From: Streptomyces sp. NBC_00576
Lineage (GTDB): Bacteria; Actinomycetota; Actinomycetes; Streptomycetales; Streptomycetaceae
Reading direction: 5' to 3'
Length of the DNA: 64,000 nucleotides
Assembly (NCBI RefSeq): GCF_036345175.1
Contig: NZ_CP107780.1
Coordinates: 7,688,001-7,752,000 of the forward strand
The translations under genes and the position numbers were made by a program. The notes under the pieces are model-generated. The model saw only the letters and a program-made list of their open reading frames with translations. It had not been told where the DNA came from and made no database searches. Shown here one piece after another: positions 52,885 to 61,345 of the stretch (the first letter of the stretch is position 1; every line of letters starts with the position of its first letter).

Positions 52885-53637
52885 TCAGCGGCCGCACCAG
52901 CACGAGAGTGCTTCGACCACCACCGTGCCGTAGGTGCGGGCGATGGCGGTGGTCGTCTGGTGCTGCCAGTCCGCGGCCCGTCGCTTGGCTTTCGCTCGGA
53001 GCTGGGCGCTCTGGTCGTAGGTGCGCTGCAGGCGGCGTGAGGTGCGCTCGCCGGGTTTGCGGTGCTGCTTGCGCCGGGCGGCTCGCTGTTCCAGGCGCCG
53101 GAGCCTGGCCTGTCCCTTCTCGGTCAGCCACTGGCCGTGCTCGTACGTGCTCCCGTCGGAGAGGGCGAGAGGTACGGTGACGCCCACGTCGATCCCGACC
53201 TCGGGGCCGGGGTGCGGCTCGGGCTCGGTCTCCTGGGTCGTCACGCGGAGGGCGATGTGCCAGCCGAGCGCGTCTTTGACGAGCAGGGCTCCGGTGATCC
53301 GGTTCTCGGTGTCGGCGTGCTTGCCGACGGGGAGGTCTTTGGTCCAGCGGAATGGGACCCGACCGATCTTGGACAGGTTGACCATGCCCCAGCGGCGGTG
53401 CACCCGCTTGATGCTCAGATCCCGGCTCTGCGGGACGTCCACCGACATGACGGACCGGAAGCGTGCCTTGAACTTCGGGGCGTCCGCCAGGCCCTCCCAG
53501 CATGTGCGCCATGCCTGGACATACGTCTTGAGCACCGCCTGCGCGGCCTGTGCGAGCAGGACGGCGAGGAAATCGAGGTCCTGGCGGGCCTGGCGGATCG
53601 CGGCGTCCGCACTGGCCGCAGCCATGTATCCGGTCAC
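52885..53637 (-). pseudogene. tnpB: TnpB central part (IS605-type), opposite strand to its N-terminus
   Basis: 250-residue frame that begins in the family at S-A-D-A-A-I-R-Q-A-R-Q-D-L-D-F-L and runs through V-G-I-D-V-G-V (first RuvC Asp) to V-V-V-E-A-L (RuvC Glu). It then ends in S-C-W-C-G-R, lacking the zinc ribbon and last RuvC Asp. It lacks the N-terminal ~60 residues, which lie at 46072-46257 on the other strand. The stretch 52790-52884 beyond its end could be what is left of the IS right end and guide-RNA region, but I cannot show this. Confidence 0.85.
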
Positions 53638-53908
53638 CTTCTACCCGCCCAGTTGTGTCTGGGTGGAGCCACTGCGTGCTGGAAGGGGAATCCGCTGCGG
53701 ACGACTTCAGGAAGCTCTGCCGAGCTGGCGGGATCACTCCCGACGGCTTCGTTCTGGCTCCTTGCGGCCTCATTGAGGCCGAGTTGAGGCCGCAAAGACA
53801 GGAACAGACTGGCAAGGACAGAGGAGTACCCACATCGATAACTGCATCTGACCTGCGAAAACGTCAAGGATGAGCGTAGATCGGCAAGGACCGCCAAGAT
53901 CCTCAAAA
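53638..53908. other. P arm of att 4
   Basis: AATCCGCTGC at 53689 (220 nt before the core), palindrome GGCCTCATTGAGGCC at 53766, GACAGGAACAG, TGACCTGC at 53849 (60 nt before the core), then gatcggcaaggaccgccaag. The arm begins within ~30-50 nt of the TnpB fragment's 5' end. Confidence 0.65.
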
Positions 53909-53954
53909 GGACACATAATCCGTCGCCCGTGGGTTCGAGTCCCACCCGCCCCAC
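53909..53954 (+). repeat. att core 4 (tRNA 3' fragment)
   Basis: 46 nt matching the tRNA copy at 44 positions; two changes (ggacAcataatcc and gtcgCccg) plus an extra A just upstream. Flanked by P and P' motifs. Confidence 0.88.
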
Positions 53955-54325
53955 CTGCGCAGGCTTCTGACCTGCGGAAACGTTCATTTTGGGTGTCGGA
54001 CCGTCAACTTTGCCTGAACGGACTGAATCCGCTGCTCGTGGTGTGAGCAGCGTCGCCGTCCGCAGCAGTTCGAACTGGCCTGACCTGCACAGATGCGCGG
54101 GCACCCACGGCCCGGGAAGTCACTGAATATGCCCAGCGTGAGCGACTGGACGTCGAATTCGGGACGCTCGCAGGACGCAGGGAATCGCAGGTGGTCGTCA
54201 CCCGGCCTCGGGTCTCGTGGCTGTCCCTGCGGCTGTGGATGCGCGGGACGATCCCTGCGGCAGCCTGCTTTTCGACCTGCGGTTTCCGTTGCCGTTTGAG
54301 GGAGGCGCACGCGGCTGCCTGGGGA
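53955..54325. other. P' arm of att 4 and spacer
   Basis: TGACCTGCGG at +14, AATCCGCTGC at +72, TGACCTGC at +127 from the core. The TTGAGGCC motif found near +205 in two other copies is not seen. No gene. Confidence 0.6.
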
Positions 54326-54346
54326 GCCGACCCCTCGCGGGGCGGC
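54326..54346 (-). terminator. Candidate terminator of the CoA-transferase operon
   Basis: Stem GCCGaCCCC/GGGGcGGC with loop TCGC, about 30 nt past the stop at 54378. No T-run. Confidence 0.4.
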
Positions 54347-54377
54347 GGGCCGGCCTCCGCTTACGTGGTCGACGGGC

Positions 54378-55019
54378 TCAGGTCCAGAAAGGCGCCGGCA
54401 TCGGTGGTCCCGTACGTTCGCGGACGTCCGAGAGGGCCACTCCGGGGGCGAGTTCGACCAGGGAGAGGCCGTCGGCCGTGATGTCGAGGACGGCGAGGTC
54501 GGTGATGATGCGGTGGACGCAGGCCTGGCCGGTCAGCGGGAGGGTGCATTCGTTGACGATCTTCGGTGTGCCGTCCTTGGCGGTGTGTTCCATGAGGACG
54601 ATGACCTTGCGCGCGCCGTGCACCAGGTCCATGGCACCGCCCATGCCCTTGATCATCTTGCCGGGTACGGTCCAGTTGGCGAGGTCACCGGCCGCGGAAA
54701 CCTGCATGCCGCCCAGCACGGCGACGTCGATGCGGCCGCCGCGGATCATCCCGAAGGACTGGGCGGAGTCGAAGAACGCGGCGCCGGGCAGCACGGTGAC
54801 GGTCTCCTTGCCCGCGTTGATCAGGTCGGGGTCGACCTCGTCGTCGTACGGGTAGGGGCCGGTACCCAGGATGCCGTTCTCCGAGTGCAGCACCACATGG
54901 ACGCCGGGCGGGAGGTGGCCCGGGATGAGGGTGGGCAGTCCGATGCCCAGGTTGACGTAGGAGCCGTCAGACAGTTCATGTGCGGCGCGGGCCGCCATCT
55001 GGTCGCGGGTCCAGGCCAT
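54378..55019 (-). CDS. 3-oxoacid CoA-transferase subunit B
   Basis: 213-residue beta subunit of a succinyl-CoA:3-oxoacid (or 3-oxoadipate) CoA-transferase. The active-site Glu lies in S-E-N-G-I-L-G near residue 47; N-L-G-I-G-L-P-T and G-G-A-M-D-L-V are family blocks. Its ATG shares one base with the alpha-subunit stop (TGATG). Last gene of the operon. It would move CoA from succinyl-CoA onto a beta-keto acid released by the pathway. Confidence 0.94.
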   Translation of the reverse strand: MAWTRDQMAARAAHELSDGSYVNLGIGLPTLIPGHLPPGVHVVLHSENGILGTGPYPYDDEVDPDLINAGKETVTVLPGAAFFDSAQSFGMIRGGRIDVAVLGGMQVSAAGDLANWTVPGKMIKGMGGAMDLVHGARKVIVLMEHTAKDGTPKIVNECTLPLTGQACVHRIITDLAVLDITADGLSLVELAPGVALSDVRERTGPPMPAPFWT

Positions 55020-55792
55020 CAGTGCTGCTCCTTCCGAGTGCGGACGGTGCGCTTCTCGATGCCCTTGTCGTCGGCGGGGACGGGGCCCACGATCCGGTCG
55101 ACGTAGATGCCGGGCAGGTGGACGGCGTCGGGGCCGATGGCGCCGGGTTCGACGAGTTCCTCGACCTCGGCGATCGTGATCCGGCCCGCCATGGCCGCCA
55201 GGGGGTTGAAGTTGGCGGCACTGTGGTGGAAGACGAGGTTGCCGTGCCGGTCGCCGCGGGCAGCCCGAACGAGGGCGAAGCCGGTGGTGATGGCCTCCTC
55301 CAGGACGTACGTCCGGCCGCGGAATGTGCGTGTCTCCTTGGGCGGGGAGACCACTGCCACGGCGCCGTCGGGGCCGTAGCGCCAGGGCAGTCCGCCCTCG
55401 GCGACCTGGGTGCCGACCCCGGCCGGGGTGTAGAAGGCGGGAATGCCGGTGCCGCCGGCGCGCAGCCGTTCGGCGAGGGTGCCCTGCGGGGTGAGCTCCA
55501 CTTCCAGTTCACCGGCGAGGTACTGGCGGGCGAACTCCTTGTTCTCGCCCACGTAGGAGCCGGTCACCCGGGCGATGCGGCCGGCCGCCAGCAGGATGCC
55601 GAGCCCCTGACCGTCCACGCCGCAGTTGTTGGAGACCACGCGCAGTCCGCCGACGCCCTGGGCGTGCAGGGCGTCGATGAGGACGGTGGGGATGCCGCAC
55701 AGCCCGAAGCCGCCCACCGCCAGCGAGGCCCCTTCCGGTATGTCGGCGACCGCGTCGGCGGCCGAGGCCATGACCTTGTCCACGTTGTTCAT
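55019..55792 (-). CDS. 3-oxoacid CoA-transferase subunit A
   Basis: 257-residue alpha subunit. The CoA-binding G-G-F-G-L-C-G-I-P is near residue 27; K-E-F-A-R-Q-Y-L-A-G-E-L-E-V-E-L-T-P-Q-G-T-L-A-E and P-A-G-V-G-T follow. The ATG at 55792 is preferred over 55867 because GGAGAAAGG lies just upstream and family sequence begins there. Coupled to subunit B. 124 nt separate it from the FAH gene upstream. Confidence 0.94.
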   Translation of the reverse strand: MNNVDKVMASAADAVADIPEGASLAVGGFGLCGIPTVLIDALHAQGVGGLRVVSNNCGVDGQGLGILLAAGRIARVTGSYVGENKEFARQYLAGELEVELTPQGTLAERLRAGGTGIPAFYTPAGVGTQVAEGGLPWRYGPDGAVAVVSPPKETRTFRGRTYVLEEAITTGFALVRAARGDRHGNLVFHHSAANFNPLAAMAGRITIAEVEELVEPGAIGPDAVHLPGIYVDRIVGPVPADDKGIEKRTVRTRKEQH

Positions 55793-55916
55793 GCCTTTCT
55801 CCCGGTGCCGGGCACTGTGTCGGGCACCGGGGTTTGCCAGAGGCGGGTTGTTCAGGGGCGGAGGCATCAGGCGGGGGAGAGCCGTCGCTCCGGCCCGCCC
55901 CCACGAGTACGGGGGG

Positions 55917-56861
55917 TCATCCCCTGCGGCGGGCAGCTGGCAGACGGATTGGGGCGACGCCCTCGACGACGGTGTTGCTGATGGTGCCGATGCCCTCGAC
56001 CGTCATGGTGACGATGTCGCCGAGGGCCAGCGGCGGGGGTTCGAGGCGGCCGTTGCGGCCCCAGAGTTCGGCCAGGCAGCCGCCGTTGCCGCAGGTGCCG
56101 GAGCCCAGGACGTCGCCGGGGCGGATCCAGGTGCCGCGGGAGGCGTACGCCGCCATCTCCTCGAACGTCCAGGCCATGTTGGCCAGTCGGTCCTGGCCGA
56201 CGGTCTCGCCGTTGACCTGGACGGTCAGGGCGAGGTCGAGGAAGCCTTCCGGGTTGCGGTGGGGTTCGAGTTCGTCGGCGGTGACGAGCCAGGGGCCGAG
56301 GGTGGTGGCGGTGTCCTTGCCCTTGGCCGGGCCGAGTTTGACCTTCATCTCGCGGCCCTGGAGGTCGCGGGCGGACCAGTCGTTGAGGATCGTGTAGCCG
56401 AGAATATGGCCGCGTGCCTTCTCGGGGGTCAGGTCCCGGCCGGCCTTGCCGATGACGGCGGCCACTTCGAGTTCGAAGTCGAAGCGTGCGCAACCCGGCG
56501 GCAGGGGCACGTCGTCGTGGGCGCCGATCACCGCGTACGGGTTGGTGAAGTAGAACGCGGGGGCTTCGTACCACTCGTCGGGGACGGTGTCGCCGTATCC
56601 CTGGGCGATGCCCGCGACATGGCTCTCGAAGGTCATGTAGTCGCGTACGGTCGGCGGTTGCAGCGGCGGCAGCAGCCGTACGTCGGCCAGGGGCAGCGGC
56701 AGGGAGCCGGTCAGGGCGCGTTCACCCGCCCCGCGCAGGGACTGCTCGCCCTCCATGACCAGATCCAGTAGTTCGACGGGGTGTTCGAATGGGTGGACCT
56801 GGTCGCCGGCGACGGTCCCCGGCTGCCGTTTCCCGTCGTGGACGAAGGTCGCGAACCTCAT
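55917..56861 (-). CDS. Fumarylacetoacetate hydrolase-fold protein
   Basis: 314-residue FAH-family hydrolase. Metal-binding motif F-D-F-E-L-E-V-A-A-V-I-G near 135-146, then Y-T-I-L-N-D-W-S-A-R-D-L-Q, and the C-terminal G-D-V-L-G-S-G-T-C-G-N-G-G. The length and F-Y-F-T-N-P-Y-A-V block resemble the fumarylacetoacetase/ureidoglycolate-type subgroup. The ATG overlaps the MFS stop by 4 nt. It should cleave a C-C bond in a diketo acid and yield the keto acid for the CoA-transferase next to it. Confidence 0.92.
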   Translation of the reverse strand: MRFATFVHDGKRQPGTVAGDQVHPFEHPVELLDLVMEGEQSLRGAGERALTGSLPLPLADVRLLPPLQPPTVRDYMTFESHVAGIAQGYGDTVPDEWYEAPAFYFTNPYAVIGAHDDVPLPPGCARFDFELEVAAVIGKAGRDLTPEKARGHILGYTILNDWSARDLQGREMKVKLGPAKGKDTATTLGPWLVTADELEPHRNPEGFLDLALTVQVNGETVGQDRLANMAWTFEEMAAYASRGTWIRPGDVLGSGTCGNGGCLAELWGRNGRLEPPPLALGDIVTMTVEGIGTISNTVVEGVAPIRLPAARRRG

Positions 56862-58459
56862 GCCGGGCTCCCCTCCGCCTCGGCCGGCCGCGTGCCGCTG
56901 GGCCGGAAGCCGACGAAGACGGCGGCGATCACAGCGGCGGCCATACAGGCGACGGCGGTGAGGATCAGTCCGTTGTTGTAGCCGCTTGCCAGGGCGTCCG
57001 TGGTGTACGGGGCGAGCTTGGCGCTGAGCGGGCCGAGGTCGGCGGTGTGCAGGGCGAGCGGGCCGCCCTCGTGCAGGACGGCGGAGGCGATGCCGTGCTC
57101 CTTGGGGGTCAGGCCCGCGTCGGCGAGGCAGCCGGTGAGCTGACTCGTGGCCATACCGAGGGCGACGGCGCCGACGACCGCCGGGCCGAGAGTCTGACCG
57201 AGGTCGCGGACCAGGCTGGTGGTGGCGCTGGCCATGCCGGTCAGGGTGGGCGGTACGACGTTGACGGCGGCGGCGGTGAGGGCGGCGACGACCAGACCGA
57301 AGCCGACACCGTTGAGCACCAGCGGCCCGAGCAGGAGGATCAGGCCGCTTTCGTGGATCGGCACCGCCCGCAGCCACAGTTGGGCGCCGGCCAGCGAGAC
57401 GAACCCGGTGACGAGCATGGGGCCGGGGCCGACGCGGTGCAGCAGCCGGACCAGCAGCGGCCAGATGAGCGGGGTGACGCCCTGGATGATCAGGAAGGGC
57501 ACCGCGGTCTGGAAGGGGCTCTGGTGCTGGATGACGCCGAGACGGATGCTCAGGTCGTACGCGCCGCCGAGGAAGCCGAACATGCCGATCACCGCCATCG
57601 CGGCCGACGCGGCGAAGGCCGGGATGCGGAACAGCTCCAGGCGCAGCATCGGGGCCGCGCTGCGGCTCTCCACCAGCACGAACGCGACGATGAACACGGC
57701 GAAGGCGACGAAGGACGCGACGACGGGTGTCGAGCTCCAGCCGTCGGAGGGGCCCTGGATGATGCCGTACAGGAGGGCGAGCATGGCCACGGCGATGGCG
57801 ATCTGGCCCGGCCAGTCGAGCGAGCGGCCCTCGGGGGCGCTGGACTCGGCGGCCAGCAGCCAGGCACCCACCGCGGTGATCACGGCGAGCACGCCGGTCA
57901 CGCCGAACGCCCACTGGAAGGAGACGTGTTCGACGATCCCGCCGGACATCAGCGGGGCGATCAAGGCACCCAGTGACAGGGCCGTGGTCCAGGAGGCCAG
58001 CCCCTTGGCACGCTCGGCCGGTGTCGGCGTGCTGGCGATGATCATCGACAGGGAGGCGGGGAAGAGCGCGGCGGCCCCGATGCCGGAGATCGCCTGACCG
58101 GTGATCAGCTGGGCTGCCGAGTCGGAGGTGGCTGACACCAGATAGCCGACGGCGGACAGCAGCGCCGCGCCGACCACCAGTTTCTTACGGCCGTACAGGT
58201 CGCCCACGACGCCGAAGGTCAGCGCGAGGACGGCGGCGGGCACCAGGAAGGCGTCACTGATCCAGGTCAGTTCTCCGCCGGACGCGTGGAGGGTGCGCTG
58301 CATGACGCCGTTGATCGCGGCGGGCAGGACCAGTCCTATCTGGGCCAGGCAGACGGCCAGACAGGCGGCGACGATCGTGCCGGTGTGGCGTGCTGTAGCG
58401 GCCGGTGCGGCGTCGGACGACGGGGCGGCGGGTGGGTCGTAGGCAGGGGTGGAGACCAT
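56858..58459 (-). CDS. MFS transporter, DHA2 (14-helix) type
   Basis: 533-residue exporter with 14 predicted helices. Motif A-like F-G-V-V-G-D-L-Y-G-R-K-K near residue 80 and motif C-like segments with G-P in helix 5 are visible. Usual substrates are aromatic drugs or acids. In the operon it may export a toxic intermediate or take up the substrate. Confidence 0.9.
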   Translation of the reverse strand: MVSTPAYDPPAAPSSDAAPAATARHTGTIVAACLAVCLAQIGLVLPAAINGVMQRTLHASGGELTWISDAFLVPAAVLALTFGVVGDLYGRKKLVVGAALLSAVGYLVSATSDSAAQLITGQAISGIGAAALFPASLSMIIASTPTPAERAKGLASWTTALSLGALIAPLMSGGIVEHVSFQWAFGVTGVLAVITAVGAWLLAAESSAPEGRSLDWPGQIAIAVAMLALLYGIIQGPSDGWSSTPVVASFVAFAVFIVAFVLVESRSAAPMLRLELFRIPAFAASAAMAVIGMFGFLGGAYDLSIRLGVIQHQSPFQTAVPFLIIQGVTPLIWPLLVRLLHRVGPGPMLVTGFVSLAGAQLWLRAVPIHESGLILLLGPLVLNGVGFGLVVAALTAAAVNVVPPTLTGMASATTSLVRDLGQTLGPAVVGAVALGMATSQLTGCLADAGLTPKEHGIASAVLHEGGPLALHTADLGPLSAKLAPYTTDALASGYNNGLILTAVACMAAAVIAAVFVGFRPSGTRPAEAEGSPA

Positions 58460-58587
58460 GTCTCCTCCTTGGAAGGTTGGCGGGACGTACGGCCCGGGGG
58501 ACGGCGGGGAGCTGGGCGCATCGGGAGGGGCGGTGCGCCGTCGGTGGAGGGTGGGGCCTCGTCAGGGCAGGCGGGGGGAGGGGGGCG

Positions 58588-59526
58588 TCAGACGCGTGGG
58601 CAGAGCTCGGCCATGCAGCCGAACAGCCCGGGGCCGTCGAGTGGGGGCAGGGCGGGGTCGAGCTCCCGGTAGACGGTGTGCACGTTGACGGCGAGGCGTT
58701 CGCTCTCGTGCAGGTCTGCGAAGCGGCCGAGGCGGATGTCGCGGGCCGCGTCCATGGCCGGCATTCCGGCGGTGAAGCGGGCGGTGGCCTGCTCATGGAC
58801 GTGTTCGAGGTAGTCGCGGATCTCACGGACCGCCTGCTTGGTGGTGACGGGGCCGTGGCCGGGCACGACGATGTCCGCGTCGAGGCCCAGCAGCAGATCG
58901 CAGGCGGCGAGCCAGCGGGTGAAGGGGCCGTGCCAGACGACCGGCGCCGCCCCGGCGAAGACGATGTCGCCGGTGTAGACCGTCCGGGCCTGCGGCACGT
59001 GCACGATCGTGTCCCCGGCGCTGTGCGCGGGGCCCACATCTATGAGGCGGACCTCGGTGCCGCCGATGTTCAGGAGCGTCTCGCCGTCGAAGATTCGGTT
59101 CGGGAGGGCGGGTTCGATGCCGACGTAGTCGAAGCGGCCGAAGATCCGTCGTGCGAAGTGTCCGGCAGGGCTGTTTATGCCGGTCAGCGCCAGCATCTCG
59201 GCCGGACCCACCTGGCGCATGTCCGCCACGGACCCGCGGGCCGCGATGATCTCGGCGTGGGCCACGAGCTGGTTGCCGAACCAGTGGTCGCCGTTGCCAT
59301 GGGTGTTGACCACGGTGGCGATCGGCGCGGTCGCGGTCAGCGGCGTCAGCGCGTCGAGCATGTTCTTGGTCAGCCGCAGGTCGTAGAGGGTGTCGACGAG
59401 CAGTGACTCGCCCCGGCCGGTGATCAGCCCGGCGTTGCTCATGCCCCATCCGGACTCGCCGGCGATATAGGCATGGCAGCCGTCGCCGACCTCGATGCGC
59501 CCGGTGGGGGAGGTTTCGGAAGCCAC
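58588..59526 (-). CDS. MBL-fold metallohydrolase
   Basis: 312 residues. The metal motif reads N-T-H-G-N-G-D-H near residue 83, an H-x-N-x-D-H version of H-x-H-x-D-H seen in one MBL subfamily. V-G-P-A-H-S-A-G-D and Y-T-G-D-I-V-F supply the other ligands, and P-G-H-G-P-V lies near 222. First gene of the operon, 87 nt from the 59613 region that holds the TetR operator. It probably hydrolyses an ester, lactone or thioester of the pathway substrate. Confidence 0.9.
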   Translation of the reverse strand: MASETSPTGRIEVGDGCHAYIAGESGWGMSNAGLITGRGESLLVDTLYDLRLTKNMLDALTPLTATAPIATVVNTHGNGDHWFGNQLVAHAEIIAARGSVADMRQVGPAEMLALTGINSPAGHFARRIFGRFDYVGIEPALPNRIFDGETLLNIGGTEVRLIDVGPAHSAGDTIVHVPQARTVYTGDIVFAGAAPVVWHGPFTRWLAACDLLLGLDADIVVPGHGPVTTKQAVREIRDYLEHVHEQATARFTAGMPAMDAARDIRLGRFADLHESERLAVNVHTVYRELDPALPPLDGPGLFGCMAELCPRV

Positions 59527-59571
59527 GGTGCCTCCTTGTCAGCGTCCCGCCACCAACCGAGCGAGACTTTT

Positions 59572-59603
59572 ATCCAGCACTGGACTTGAGTCCAGCAGCG
59601 GAT
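59572..59603. promoter_or_regulatory. TetR operator in the divergent promoter
   Basis: A perfect CTGGACT-TG-AGTCCAG inverted repeat (59580-59595), extended by outer ATCC/GGAT at 59572 and 59600. It sits between the MBL gene and the TetR gene, so it can control both directions. Confidence 0.8.
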
Positions 59604-59667
59604 GGAAATCTAAATGGATGTCGAGAAGGGGTCAAGAGTCGTGCGGCCCTGTGTTGTACTGGGGGCC

Positions 59668-60303
59668 ATGAAGATCCGGGACGAAGCGGCCGCCTCTGAG
59701 GGCGCTGCCGCCGTCGGGCGCCAGGAGCGCAGGCGCCGGAAGTTGCACGACCAGCTGTACGAGACCGCGGTCGATCTCTTCGTCGCGCAGGGCTTCGAGG
59801 CGACGAGCATGGAGCAGATCGCCGAGGCCGCCGACGTCGCTCGGGCGACGGTCTTCAACCACTTCTCGCAGAAGGTCGGGTTCCTCGAGGAATGGGGAGT
59901 CCGCCGCCGCGCCCTCGTCAACGAGATCCTCGGCTCCCAGCACGCCGAGGACCTGCCGGTCGGCGACGGACTGCGCCGCTACCTGAAGGAGATGGTCGAC
60001 CTCAACGTCGTCTCCCGCGCCGAGACCACCGTCCTGATGGACGCCTCCGCACGGTACGGCCGCCTCCTCCAGGACCCGTCTCTGGAGATCGAACTCTCCA
60101 GGATCGTCGAACAGGGGCAGCAGCGCGGGGAGATCAGGGCGGACGTCGACTGCGACCAGGCCGGACAACTGCTGGCCGCCTGCTACTTCACGGCAATCCT
60201 GCGCTGGATCCGAGAGGAACCAGCCCCTTTCGACCTCCACCAGCGACTCACAGGCGCGCTCGACATCGTCCTGCTGGGCCTCCTCGTCGGAGAAGCTGTC
60301 TGA
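59668..60303 (+). CDS. TetR/AcrR-family repressor of the CoA-transferase operon
   Basis: 211 residues from the ATG at 59668, which follows GGGGG by three bases; an ATG at 59614 is possible. The N-terminal HTH reads T-S-M-E-Q-I-A-E-A-A-D-V-A-R-A-T-V-F-N-H-F near residues 45-66. The C-terminal ligand domain is of common TetR length. Divergent from the catabolic operon with an operator between them, hence a likely local repressor induced by the pathway substrate. Confidence 0.9.
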   Translation: MKIRDEAAASEGAAAVGRQERRRRKLHDQLYETAVDLFVAQGFEATSMEQIAEAADVARATVFNHFSQKVGFLEEWGVRRRALVNEILGSQHAEDLPVGDGLRRYLKEMVDLNVVSRAETTVLMDASARYGRLLQDPSLEIELSRIVEQGQQRGEIRADVDCDQAGQLLAACYFTAILRWIREEPAPFDLHQRLTGALDIVLLGLLVGEAV

Positions 60304-60687
60304 CGCGGCATGTCACCCTGCACCGCCGCATGCACTTCGGCCGACGGGTGATCGCTCATGTCGGCTGCTCCTCGTTTTCCCCGCATGTGTCTCGGCTTTC
60401 GGCACCTTCTCCCCGTCGGCTGCGGGGGAGGCGGCGTTGCCTTCGTGGCGCTGTGCGTCGGAAGGAGAATCCGCTGCGGGTGGGGCCGAGACCCCTTTCC
60501 GAGCTGGCGGAAACGGGGCCCCACGTGCTTGAGGCTGTCCATCTTGGACGCGTTCGGGACGCGTTCGGGACGCAAGGATAGGAACAGGCCGACAAAGACG
60601 GACAAGGGTCGACGCTGCTCAACCCTCCTGACCAGCGGAAACGTCAAGGATGAGCATGGATCGGCAAGGGCCGCCAAGATCCCGAAT
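60304..60687. other. P arm of att 5
   Basis: AATCCGCTGC at 60468 (220 nt before the core), GATAGGAACAG near 60577, TGACCAGC at 60629 (59 nt before the core; one change from TGACCTGC), then atcggcaagggccgccaag. More diverged than arms 3 and 4. No gene. Confidence 0.6.
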
Positions 60688-60733
60688 GGACTCAAAATCC
60701 GTCGGCCGTGGGTTCGAGTCCCACCCGCCCCAC
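60688..60733 (+). repeat. att core 5 (tRNA 3' fragment)
   Basis: 46 nt with one change from the tRNA copy (ggactcAaaatcc). A P' motif (TGACCTGCGG at +14) follows, so another element starts here. Confidence 0.88.
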
Positions 60734-61345
60734 CCGTGCAGGCTTCTGACCTGCGGAAACGTTCATTTTTGGGTGTCGGACCGTCAACTTTGCCTGAACG
60801 GACTGATGTCTGCTTGACCCCCCAAGCAGGTTCACTTCATCAGATACCGCACGGTAAAAGAATCTTGAAACATCAATGTTCACGTTCCTTCACCGGACCT
60901 CTACGCCGAGCGCGCCAGTCTGCGCGGGAACGCTTCGGGGGGTGCTCCCCTCCGAAGGGCGCGCCGCAGGCGGATGCCGGGTGCAGTGCGGCTGCGTCGA
61001 TGAATGAGGGCCAATAGGGCGAGGGTGGGTTCTGGGGGCAAGTAGTAGCCGCCCGCACCCCTCTCGGACGGCTTGTGGCGTGGGTTACCAGGCGGTCGGC
61101 GGTGGGATCCCTCGACTCCGGCGCGTGGGCCGTGGCGGCCGCCACGGCGCCGGTTCTCTTTGGATGGTGCCGCGCAGGCTGTGCCCGGCAAGGAGTCCGT
61201 GCATGCCGCGATGATCGTCGTGCAGCTGGCGCCGACGGTCGTCATGGCGGCGCTCATGCCGACCAGCCCCCGCCGGACGCCGCGATGCTGCTGCCTGCCC
61301 GAGGCCGTGGCGAGTTCAGGACGCCACCCGCGCCGTCGGGACCTT
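60734..61345. other. P' arm of att 5 and gene-free stretch
   Basis: TGACCTGCGG at +14; similarity to other arms ends at about 60806, before the AATCCGCTGC position. The remaining ~540 nt contain no frame I can support; several open frames exist on both strands but with no family, ribosome site or sensible composition. Confidence 0.45.

Larger units (their letters stand above)
40850..53954. mobile_element. Tandem integrated element C
   Basis: About 13.1 kb between att cores 3 and 4. Cargo: lipid kinase-like protein, LuxR regulator, MMPL transporter, SRPBCC remnant, split TnpB, MFS, and the FMO-SDR-ALDH operon with its AraC regulator. No integrase. Confidence 0.65.
53955..60733. mobile_element. 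Tandem integrated element D
   Basis: About 6.8 kb between att cores 4 and 5: a single catabolic operon with its TetR regulator and nothing else. No integrase. Confidence 0.65.

Noticed and set aside
52885..53637. Active TnpB RNA-guided nuclease with a functional guide RNA
   Set aside because: The N-terminus is elsewhere, and the zinc ribbon and last catalytic Asp are missing, so activity is not credible.
61075..61345. Plus- and minus-strand frames in the gap before the aldo/keto reductase
   Set aside because: No start with a ribosome site, no family match and poor codon bias; treated as non-coding.
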